From Sisyra terminalis (lineage: Eukaryota; Arthropoda; Insecta; Neuroptera; Sisyridae): a DNA stretch of 64,000 nucleotides. The first letter of the stretch is position 1; each line of letters begins with the position of its first letter. The notes under the pieces are model-generated. The model saw nothing but the letters and a program-made list of their open reading frames with translations. It was not told where the DNA came from and did not search any database. Of the stretch, positions 32,945 through 43,045 are shown in pieces. The position numbers and the translations under genes were made by a program. The stretch covers positions 33,562,449 to 33,626,448 of the forward strand of contig OY292276.1 of NCBI GenBank assembly GCA_958496175.1, given 5' to 3'.

Positions 32945-35852
32945 TTAAGGAGTATAAGGTGGAGGTGCATTAAAATCATCTGGCGGTTCTGTAATTTCCC
33001 AGTTATCAACTAAGTGACGACGGGATTCATTGTACGATAATGAATTCATAAAATATGAAATTGCTGTACCTATTGCAGCAGTAATACCTAAAAAACAACA
33101 TATTATTCAAAATATACTTAATACTTAGGCATTTTGAAAATTATTTAAAATAGATGTCTTAGAATCTAGACTTAGTAATGTGACGGGTATTTGGTTTTTA
33201 GTATCAGTAGTAGTGAGAAGCTGTAAAAAAAGGGACATCCATTAATTTCGTGAGGCGTTTAAGAGGGGGGGGGAGGCAGTGGAGCAAAATCTCAATCAAT
33301 TTCACGTGGAGGAAAATATGGTCTCTACAGCTATCACGTTATTTTTTCCACAAGAAACAGTAAAATTGCGAGAAAAATGAATTAATTTAAATACAATTTT
33401 TTTTCCATTAAATCATATTGTACAATGATATTAATTACGGTTTAATTACGCATTGATAGAAGAATTTATTTATAAATTCATTTTTTTGGGAAACAAATGC
33501 CAATACACATTTTAAAAACCTTAATCTCACGTGTGATTAAGGAAGGAGATTAAACAAAAACTCACGAAATCTTGCCAAGAAGAAGAGGGCTTGAAAAATA
33601 ATCAAAATTATCTCATGTAATTAATGGATGCCCCCAACAATATAGAAAGTTCAAAAAACTTCGGTACGAGTAGCTTTTACACAAGTCACTATCTAACAAT
33701 ATCTCATTCTCTATTATTTTTTTTTTTATTTCAATTCGCAATTTTGTTGTAAACTCAATTCTGGCATCATAAAGTTAATTTATTTTCGTAAATTGAACTA
33801 AAAACAAAATAAACAATGGGACGTTGCCATATAGTGACTTGTAAAAAAGTTGTTTGCACCAAAACTTCAATAGTTTTGCCATAGTATCGGACACAAGTAA
33901 AATGATCTACGACAGGTTAAAAATCCATGATTTAGATTAAAATTGCTTCAATTTTGGATTTTCCTTTGGTATTTTGAGTAATTTCTAAATGCTTTCATGG
34001 TCATTTCAAGGTGAGGGAGACATTTTTATCACTACATGCATTTTACTTGCTGTTCTAATAACATATTCAATTATGCTATCACAGGCGGTTATTGAGAATT
34101 TTGGATAACGGTAAGATTAATGGTGAACGTAATTGTATACATAAATATAAAGGTGTCTCATTTTTTAAAAGCAGCTTCAAAAGTTAAGTATTTAAAATAA
34201 GATCAGTCAAAAGTTTTTTTTTCTTTATATAAAATAACATGAGCAATTAATGAATAATTATGTATTTCGTATGACTCAATTTCTTTCTCTTTATTTCTTG
34301 ATTACGATGCGTTTCAACAGTCTTTGGCTGTCATCATCAGGTAATTGATTAACGAATAAATGATTATCTGATGATGACAGCCAAAGACTGTTAAAACGCG
34401 TCCTAATCTAGAAATAAATAAAGAAATTGAGTCATGCGACTTACATAATTATTCATACATTTATTCATTGTGACTCGGAAATAATAAATAAAATATTAAT
34501 CAATGTTATAACATTTTTGTTTTTGCACTTAATTTTTTCAAATAGCCAACGATTCATTATACAAACAATAATATGTCTCATTTTTTATTAAATGTTATAG
34601 TTTACAAAAGAAAATGCGACGCATAATATTTTTTCGTAAGTAATAAGGACTTTAGTAAGTATAGGCTAATTTAAACTGTTTATGCTTAAAGGAACATTAA
34701 AATCTGTTTCGAAGAAGAAACAATTTTTTGTATGAAACATTATTTATACGAAAATTAAATATTTTCCTTTGATTCCGGATTTTACTTTTTAATTCGCAAG
34801 GGTTCATTCATCACTATTTATTTTTATGTCGATACTTTGATATAGGTATATTTTTATTCCAACATCGTTTCACCTTCTCTGTTAATTTCCCAACCATTGG
34901 ATACTTCATAGTAGTCATTTGTGCAAATATAACGAAGCAGATCACTATATGGATCATACAATATAAAACACATGTAGTGAAAACTCTTTCTTTCCTTTCC
35001 TTCAAATTAAAATTAGAGCACTAGGAACTCCCTTAATTAGTAAAAATAAGGAATCGTAAAAATAATGTCGGAGCCATTTTGGTTTAAGGCCTAATTCTAA
35101 ATAATTTCTGAATTTATAAATGTATACCTGCTATTGTTAATGTGTAAAACCCTGGTCCATATTTAACTTTAACAACGTAAAATGGAAACTTATTTCTTAC
35201 GGAATTTTCCAAAAGTATTGATATATAATAGCAAAGACATAGTATTATAACAATCCATAAAACTAAAAAAAAATATTATTTTAATATGAAAATTATAATA
35301 AATTTTTAATTTACAATGATCAATAAAAATGAAAATACCTGTTAAGGCTCCGTTAATGGCATATTTACGTATAACTCCAACAGGCCCTGAAGTCGTTCCA
35401 ATTAACAAGTCTAACAAAAAACCAGCTAAGGAAAAAATAATAGCCAAAAAGCTGAAGATTAGAACACCTCTCATTAAAGTTAAAATATTGGAAGTATCAC
35501 AGTCAGCATCTAGAAAATAAAACAATAAATAAAAACAGTAAATATAAAGACAAAAATGTTTACCTAATATTGATATAGGATCTGCACTTAAGTTTAATAT
35601 AAATGGATATGCATTGTAATTGATTGCCCAAAATTGATAAAGAGCCAATTTTGGTAAACACTCTTCTCCATCTGAATGATACCAGCCAAATTGCACTAAT
35701 GAAGCACAAATTAAAAGTGTAGTAAGAATATGAATTAGTGCTGTTAAAATATTTTGACCATTGCCTCGAAATGGAAACCAAAATGATCGAGGAGTATTTA
35801 TATCAAGGTTAAACATATTCGAGTAGGTTAATGGAAAAAACAAAAATGGCAA
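32945..35852 (-). CDS. TMEM127: TMEM127-like four-helix membrane protein, four exons
   Basis: Minus-strand exons: 35852-35564, 35509-35339, 35262-35128, 33087-32945. All junctions are GT-AG with matching phase, giving 245 residues (233 if the second Met, MFNLDIN, is used). Four hydrophobic segments: residues ~28-50; LIFSFLAIIFSLAGFLL; LWIVIILCLCYYISILL; and FYTLTIAG-ITAAIGTAISYF across the last junction. Between helices 3 and 4 lies LLENSVRNKFPFYVV; the protein ends APPPYTP. The layout, an extracytoplasmic Cys/Trp segment after helix 1 and the PPP-YTP end match TMEM127, an endolysosomal protein that restrains mTORC1 in mammals. The last intron is 2 kb and full of MITEs and a Penelope-type inverted repeat. 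Naming is by motif and topology only. Confidence 0.8.
33232..33635. mobile_element. MITE with ~22-bp TIRs in TMEM127 intron
   Basis: GGGACATCCATTAATTTCGT at 33232 is matched inverted at 33612-33635 (GGGGGCATCCATTAATTACA on the minus strand). Interior is non-coding, with a G homopolymer at 33265-33274. Confidence 0.7.
33674..33850. mobile_element. MITE with ~50-bp arms (GTTGCCA family)
   Basis: The left arm CTTTTACACAAGTCACTATC is paired with an inverted right arm (TTACAAGTCACTATATGGCA on the minus strand). It shares the GACGTTGCCA motif with the element at 36490-36702 and fragments near 31490 and 38570. Confidence 0.6.
34251..34456. repeat. Inverted pair of Penelope-type termini with hammerhead-like cores
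   Basis: Two ~90-bp arms (34251-34341 and 34368-34456) form a near-perfect palindrome around a 26-bp spacer. Each arm contains CTGATGA, one base, GACAG, a loop, CTGTT and then GAAAC (left arm, minus strand) or AAAAC (right arm, plus strand). This is the same layout as the hammerhead-like motif next to the Penelope element at 17928-17965, so these are probably Penelope terminal sequences inserted head to head. Confidence 0.6.
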
Positions 35853-36489
35853 AAAATAAATCTTTATACAGTTAAATAAAAATCAAATTGAGATTCAAAT
35901 AAATGAAATATCGCATATTAACACTTGATTAATGTATTCATTATTTATTTACTATTTTGTAAAAACCAAGTCAGAATGTAACCAAATTTTGACAGACTTG
36001 AGCAGATTTGTGTTTAAAAATAAACAAAATTGTTTTACACTGTTAAATATCTATAACATTCTATAACTTTATTCTGGTAAGAATTATTATGAATTGTATA
36101 GTATGAATATAGTCAATATTAAATAAAAAAGTCAATTAGTCATGGGTTGTCTAGAAAATTTGAAAAAAAGCGGGAATAACGTCACTTAGAGGAAAAATTA
36201 AAAATCTTTATAATAATCATGTAAACCGCAAGTTTACGTCGTATTATAATTATTCAACATTCGTACTCCCCAGCGGCTTTTCTATCGAATAGAGCTTACC
36301 CAGTAGCGTAGCGTTGTGGGTGCATAGAGGGTTATGGTCTCGGGCGGTACATGAAAATGGGGCGGCATATTGACAATGACAATTTAATAAAGGTGCTTGC
36401 TGGTGCTTGGTGTGAGGATGTTTTTAAGGATTCAAAAATATTAAATAAAGAATATTTAAAAGATTTTATTTCCATTTTATAAGATTTTA
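35853..36489. other. Upstream region of TMEM127-like gene; no further gene seen
   Basis: It should contain the promoter, but no clear TATA box or initiator could be picked out. A CAGTAGCGTAGCGTTGTGGG sequence near 36300 looks like a transposon end. Confidence 0.35.
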
Positions 36490-36702
36490 GGCTCAAGTTT
36501 TTTTAGCACACCCACAATCTGGCAACGTTGCATTTTCGACTTTGTTTTTAATTTAATTCGCGATATTTTTATTAATTCAATTCTAATGTGGTATAATTCT
36601 CTCTTTTGTGACTAACTTTTCATTATGGACTGAATTGAATTAAAAACAAAGTCGAAAATGCGACGTTGCCAGATTTTGGGTGTGCTAAAGTACACTTGAG
36701 CC
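36490..36702. mobile_element. 213-bp MITE with 8-bp target duplication
   Basis: Arms of about 70 bp (starting GGCTCAAGT, with CTGGCAACGT and CATTTTCGACTTTG) are inverted copies. AGATTTTA flanks both sides exactly (36482-36489 and 36703-36710). An 8-bp duplication is typical of hAT-driven elements. Confidence 0.9.
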
Positions 36703-36710
36703 AGATTTTA

Positions 36711-37590
36711 TTCCATTTTCATATGATTTGAACAACATAGAAATAATATAAATATCTTTTTAATTTTGCTGGCCTTTAATTTTTAATTTTGTTTGTTAGT
36801 AATGTATCCCCAATTATTATTCTTGTTAAAAAAAGGCATTTTGAAATATTACAATTAAAGTGCCTTTAATAACTACAATTGACTTTAATGACTTTTTTGA
36901 ACTTTTTAAATCGCCTTTTTATTAGAGATGCACTTGAAAACCGACTTTAACTATAGTGGTTTTACTTCAGAATAAACGATATAAATATTTTATTTAAATG
37001 TAACTAATTATTTTAGTTTTAATAGATGGATATTTGTTTTTTGTTTTTTCAAAGATTTTCAATGCAACTCATTAAGAACTATTCAATTTAAAAATGCAAA
37101 TTATTCAAAAAAAATAAAATATAACTTTCAAACGGACATTCTAATCGCATTTTGTGTAATCGTTTGCTTTTTTCTTGAATTTTTCTCATCAAAATTAAAG
37201 CTCTAGTGGGAAACCTCTGCATAAGGAAACTTGAACAAAAGTAGTGTAACTATGCAAAATATGTTAAAGTATTTAAAAAATACATTTTATTACTGTAAAG
37301 GGCACAGGTACCTATAAAACAAGCCAACATCTGACAACTTCGATTTGTTCGCTAATTGAATTGGTAACAATTATATAGAAAACAATACGTTACCAGATGC
37401 TAACCTCTCGAAAAGGGACGTATGCCCTGCAAAGTTGGCAATCTGACAATATATCATTTTCTTTTTAATTCAATTGGCGAATCAATCGGCCAAAATGAAT
37501 TGATCGAGTTACTCACGAATTAATTTAAAAATCGAATTACGAATGAGGAGAAATAGAAAGAAAATAAGAGAAAAAAATTATCACATAGCA
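36711..37590. other. AT-rich stretch with MITE scraps
   Basis: No gene seen. ACGTTACCAGATGC near 37389 and GTTGGCAATCTGACA near 37433 look like diverged ends of the GTTGCCA MITE family. Confidence 0.4.
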
Positions 37591-37599
37591 TTGCCTAGT

Positions 37600-38350
37600 A
37601 TACAAATGGCTTTGTGGTAAGTAATGGCTCAGGTATTGGTATTTATGGGAGGAACCTAGAGTATGAATTATCCGTACCACCGGAGAATGTCACCATACAC
37701 CAAGCTATGACATATTATACTGTGCGAGCCTATGCACGGAAATGTTTGAGAAGGTACTTAAAAACAGTTCGATCCACATTTTCATTAAAAGCTAGGCTGT
37801 CTTCAGCGCACTAGCAAAATTAAAGGTCAGTTCCAAACTGATTTGGAAATGTAAAAAAACCGCACAAACTTGTCATCAGAAACAACAGCAATTTGGAAAG
37901 AGTATCAACGGGGGTAACAAAGGCACGAAAGTAATGAAATAGTTGATACCTTTGACCGCCAAGAATTCGGAACACTATTCCCAGGCTCGCAGTCTCGTGC
38001 TTGGTACATCAAAGTTGGAAGTAAAAAATAATATCAAAAAATGGGTTAATAAAAATCAGTGCACAGTATGTTGATTAATGTAGATACATCAACGAACAAA
38101 TACATAGTAAAAGGGTAATGGGAAAACCATCTCTCAATCTAACTACTGAAATACTTCATCTTACAAGAAAACAAGTCAAAGTGGTGTCAGATCTAATAAA
38201 TAACCACTGCCGACACATCCGCAAAATATTCGCATACAAATAGAGTACAAAAGTATGATCCAACATGAAGATTCTGTAATACAGAAGACAAAATCACTTT
38301 TCAAGTTCCATTGAAATGCGGCGCTCTAAATGGATGGAGACATGATAAAC
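37600..38350 (+). pseudogene. Decayed non-LTR RNase H and C-terminal fragment
   Basis: GNGSGIGIYGRNLEYELSVP and NVTIHQA near 37617 match the start of the RNase H domain seen intact at 735-880 (DGVGAGIWG, QAEVYA). About 38135-38230 reads LHLTRKQVKVVSDLINNHCR, the segment after RNase H, before the knuckle. Many stops lie between. It probably belongs to a related element of the same broad group. Confidence 0.55.
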
Positions 38351-40077
38351 TATGAATAGCAAACCTTGAAACCGAAATAGTTGAAAAAGTACTTGGGTTA
38401 TTGATACTAGTCTTCTTCTGTAGTCGGGCTTGCCTAGTTACTCGGTCGTAACTAGTTGCACTAGCTGAAATAGGGACCCAGGAAACACAATAAGCCGAAA
38501 AATAAACACAATATACCGGCTTGAGACACAATTAACTTCATTCTTGAAATTATAAAAAAAATAGAATGAGACGTTGCCAGAGTGTACCGGTTTAAAGTAT
38601 ACCTGTGCGCAGAGGTGTCCTAAAAAGCACAAAAAATGACATATCAGGAGAAACACAAGTAAATAAAGGTTGAGAACCTCTGGTGTCGATATTTTTTCGC
38701 TATAGTTTCTTATTACTTTTCAATTGATAGGAGCTGTTTGTATTTATTAATTACTTTTTAATTTTTAACCATCTAATTTTCAATTGATAAACGATCACAA
38801 TATTATCTATTTGTACAAATCTTAAATATTTTACTCTCATTGACGTCTTATAATATAGAATTACAGTTTTTATGCTGTTCAATTAATTATAAGAAAAAAA
38901 TTCATGAAAGTAAATACAAAATATTGAACGCATTTTTTTTAGTTAGGTACTTGTTTAATTATTTTATTGAAATTTATTATTGAAAAGATACCTAACATTA
39001 ATAATTACACAACATTTGTTACCAATACTTCATTTGTAGAAAGAGTCTCTCAATTTAATTTATATATTATTTGGAAAGTCAAGGATCGTTCATTGAGCCA
39101 GGGAAAAAGTTAGGGAATTTGACAACAAGCTTAGGATTTTTTTCCCAGAATTTGATTGTATGTATCCGTATAAAGCATATAGTTAAACGCGAATTTAAGT
39201 GAGAGTTTTCAATTATTAAATTTTTTTCATTTTTTAAATTTTCATAATTTGTACCAATTTATTATACACAAAATATGATACATTGTAGAAGTAACATTTT
39301 TTTAATAAAACGGTTCAAAAAAATTGTGTTTTTCTTCAGAGTTTAACATAAAGTTAGTATTAGGAATATTTTCTATTTAAAACAAACATATTTGCAAAGT
39401 GTCAATATTTCTTTACAAATATAAATAAATATACTGCATTGTCCGTATCGTCCGTATTTACAAAGCGTAAGGCTTACAAAATACATTCTAGAATTTCTTG
39501 TTTCGAATAAGGAAACGATAGGACGCAGATCTCCAGATCGAATGCATCGCATCCGACCGGATGTAAAGATATCATACAATACATCCGTAGGGTATATATC
39601 AATGGCAAAGAGAAAATTAGTGATAGGCACGTCGAGATTCGTTCCGTTATATGCTCATTACATGCTCTGATATATCTCCCTTCATCTGAATCAGGATATA
39701 TTTTGAATAAATTTTAAATATTTAGCAGCCATGTAAATTTGAATAATCAAAGTAGACATTAAACGTTCTGCAAACATGGGATACGCACATACGATTGTGG
39801 TGGTTTTGGTTTAATCATCGTTTATGATTTTATAAAATTTTACTTCGGCAAAATCGTTTCCAACGTAGTAATTAAATTCCATGTAATACGTTAAACTTTT
39901 CAAAATAAATTCATCCTTATCCGAGGGTTGCTTGAAAAGTTTCAATGGAACAAATATTTAAAATAGATTTTAAGAACCTCACTTTTTAAAAAAATACATT
40001 TTAATAAAATGCTCTAAAAAGGTAAAAAATAAATTTGTGTTATTATTTATATTATTTATTTATAATTTCTTTTTTTG
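38351..40077. other. AT-rich stretch, no gene seen
   Basis: A fragment of the GTTGCCA MITE family (GAGACGTTGCCAGAGTGTAC) lies near 38568. Nothing else is supportable. Confidence 0.4.
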
Positions 40078-40294
40078 AATCTTAGTACCGATTGTACTAT
40101 CGATATAAGACTATATTAGCCAATTAAAAAGAATCGTAAGCTATCTAGTTGTGCATCAAAACGAGGGGTGCAATTTTGTTTACAATTTGGTAATATGGAA
40201 CACCCCTCGTTTTGATATACAACTAGAAAGCTTACGATTCTGATTAATTCGCTAATATCGCTTATATATCAATAGTGCAATCGGCACTAAGATT
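40078..40294. mobile_element. Foldback/MITE with ~95-bp arms
   Basis: The left arm (AATCTTAGTACCGATTGTAC... to CATCAAAACGAGGGGTG, 40078-40172) is repeated inverted from about 40200 to 40294 (CACCCCTCGTTTTG ... GGCACTAAGATT). The loop is about 30 bases. The transcript would fold into a long hairpin. Confidence 0.85.
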
Positions 40295-40729
40295 TACTTA
40301 ATTTATTTATTTTTTATTTACATTTTAATTTCAAATTTCAACTAACTGGTTGTGTTAATTATTTCAACTGTCATTTCGATTGTCATCAAATTGGCTTTTA
40401 ACTTTTAATTAGCTATTAACTTTTAATAATTTTTACATGCACCTGTGAAGGTAGGCAATTTATGTTTGTCAAAAAATTAATATATTATTAAAGGAGAAAT
40501 ACGAGTACTTGGTGGGTATTAAATTTTACCACGAGCTTAGGCGTTGTCATCAAAAGTAAGCAGGTGTGTCAAAATTCAGTATGATAAAGTGCTGGGAAGT
40601 AGGTGAAAAAATATATTATAAGTTCTGTACCTTACAAAGTGAGCTAATAGAAGCGAAGTTAAAAAAAACGACGAAAATTTTTAAGTAAAAATGTATTTAC
40701 TGCTTATCAAAGTAGGTATTCATTACTAT

Positions 40730-41200
40730 AATACGAACACTTTTGCATTCATTTGGACCCATTTTTTGTAGCAAATTTTCCATTCCGAAACAGGCAACTT
40801 CAAAATATAAATATAATTTTAAGGCTTTAATAAGTATGGTTGATGACCAAAAAAGTTATTGTTTGAGCTGATGTGTGAGAGGATTGTTATGATGAAGGAT
40901 GAGTCATCGTTTCATTTTTCTCCTGTATTTCCTGGAAAACTTCTCAACAAACTATTGTATACCATTCAGAGCTAACAGTTTTGCGTTTCATAGGAGGGAT
41001 GGTTAGAACATTCCTATTTATTCTGAAGAAACAGGCCACCCATTTGTTTCGATATACTTCGTCGGCAAAGACCATTTGTTGGGTTTGGCTCGTCTTGGAA
41101 GACCCATACTGCTAACTGCTGTTTTATTTCAGATTTATGTAGACCTTAATATGCACACCTCTGTTTTTGAATTTTTGTATTAGTTTTTTTGCACTAATTG
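40730..41200 (-). pseudogene. Mariner-type transposase fragment (second lineage)
   Basis: On the minus strand: VWVFQDEPNPTN (about 41095), FADEVYRNKWVACFF, VSSEWYTIVC (about 40960), then LILHHNN (about 40890), where mariner transposases have HHDN for the second catalytic residue. FLVINH and QKCSYYSNEYL-type sequence end the fragment. The frame is broken several times. It differs from the transposase at 10745-11105, so two mariner-type lineages are present. Confidence 0.7.
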
Positions 41201-41914
41201 ACACGATCCTTTTTTGATCGATGGTCAAATTATGCGGGATTCATATTAACGCCCAAGCATGCCTGAATGTTACGATATGTCATATGACAGTCTTCCAGTA
41301 TGTCACGGTATGTTCACAAGAACGTGGTAGTTTTCAATTAAGATTTAGTCGTAATATAATTCAACTATTAAATATTTTCTTCTGTAAGTGTCTACTTAGC
41401 CTTTTTATTAGCGTGATAATATTGAGAAGAAAAATCAGTTACTTAAAAATCAATTTATTTTTTTAAATTATAATTTATCGACTTGGGAAAAATCGATTAT
41501 TATATAAAAAAAAAATCGATTTTTTTTTATTTGAAATAATGCCTGCTTTCTTTTTTTCTGTATATGTTACGGTAAGTGTGTTGAATTAAAAACGATTAAT
41601 ATTTATCTATCATTATTAATAATTACCAAAAGTCCTGAAAAAAATAAGTAGGTATTTTTACCATTCCGATACTACTTACCGCTCCGAACATCTGTCTGAA
41701 CTCGGGAAGGTTAAGGAAGTAAAAATCGACCGAGAACAAAAACATCGATTCTTAATTAATCGATTTTTTATAATATTAAAATCGTTTGGTGTAATCAATA
41801 TTAATAAAAGAAATAGTCAGTTGTTTTTTTACATTTCTAGTTCAAATTCTACAATTAACGGAAATGTTTTTTACCAGAACTATGCCTTACAAAGCCAAAA
41901 CGTCGTCAAAGACT

Positions 41915-42868
41915 CAGTGGCGGATTTAAGTTTGATGCCGCCCTAGGCCTCATTCGATATACCGCCTTTGTTGTTCCATAACAAGGTGGTTATCAAGAAA
42001 AAACATCTAGTTACAAATATTTAAATCATAAATAAATTTTTATTAACTTTAACAAAACTACTTATGAATGTACATATTTATTTTTTAAATACAACTTATT
42101 AATTTCAATAATAGATATTTATATTATATCATTGTAATCGATTTCTTCCACTAATTGAGGTTCAAATAATGCCAGGGTATTAACGAAATCTTAGCTCATA
42201 CTTACACATTAATTACTTTTCACTCTTTCCAGGGTGGAAACAGATCTATCTCGTGAATAATTTGCTACTGGGGTTTAAAAAATGTACAGAGCAATGTTAA
42301 CGTTGGGGTACACAACTCGAAGAGTCCGTGATGCAAATTCCATATTTTTTCAAATATCTTCAGTGTTGAGTCTTTAAGAAGATAATTTAAAAGAATACAA
42401 TAATTTACGAAGGTCTTTTCTAAATCGTAAGCACAGTAAATTGTTTTAGTTAAGTAGGACGTATTTCGACTATCCCATAGTCCATACCATAGGGTTCCCA
42501 TAGAACTTAAATGTTCTAACAAAAAAGGATCGAATTTAACAATAAGTTTTACGGTTCTTAAAAAAATATCAGTACGAGGAACTTCAATTTGGTCTGAATG
42601 TCCCCGAAACGACAGTTCTCTAATTGCCAGTGATTTAACAATTGAAAAATGTGATGTGATAAATTGAAAAATAGATTCTATAAAAAATGTTTATTATATA
42701 ATACTTTACTGAAGATATTCCATACGTTTACAGCGGAACTAACTAAAATCACTTTTTGAATTTGAATTGTCCGTACATGGTTGATCTTTAAAATTTTGGC
42801 ATTCCGAATATTATGCCGCCCCTAAAATTGTGACACTCTAGACCCGGGCCTAGTTGTAAATCCATCAG
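41915..42868. mobile_element. Possible hAT-like remnant with CAGTGGCGGATTTA ends
   Basis: The left end starts CAGTGGCGGATTTAAG with TGCCGCCCTAGGCC. The right end, read on the minus strand, gives CTGATGGATTTACAACTAGG then CCCGGG and GGGCGGCATAAT. These are similar but imperfect inverted termini of hAT type. No transposase is recognisable, and an exact 8-bp flanking duplication was not found. Confidence 0.5.
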
Positions 42869-42967
42869 GGCAAACACCATTGCAGTTACAGACATACTAT
42901 GAATAAATCTTAAGAAAGATAGTGTATGCTCGTGAAAATAGGTGATATTAAAAGTATAAAGTTTCAT

Positions 42968-42973
42968 TTTATT
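42968..42973 (-). terminator. Poly(A) signal of His/Pro/Asn-rich gene
   Basis: AATAAA on the minus strand about 75 bases after the stop at 43046. Confidence 0.55.
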
Positions 42974-43045
42974 TAAATAATAAATATATGCTACACATCT
43001 TTAATACATAAAACTCAAAATTAAATATTTTTAACGATATTTTTT

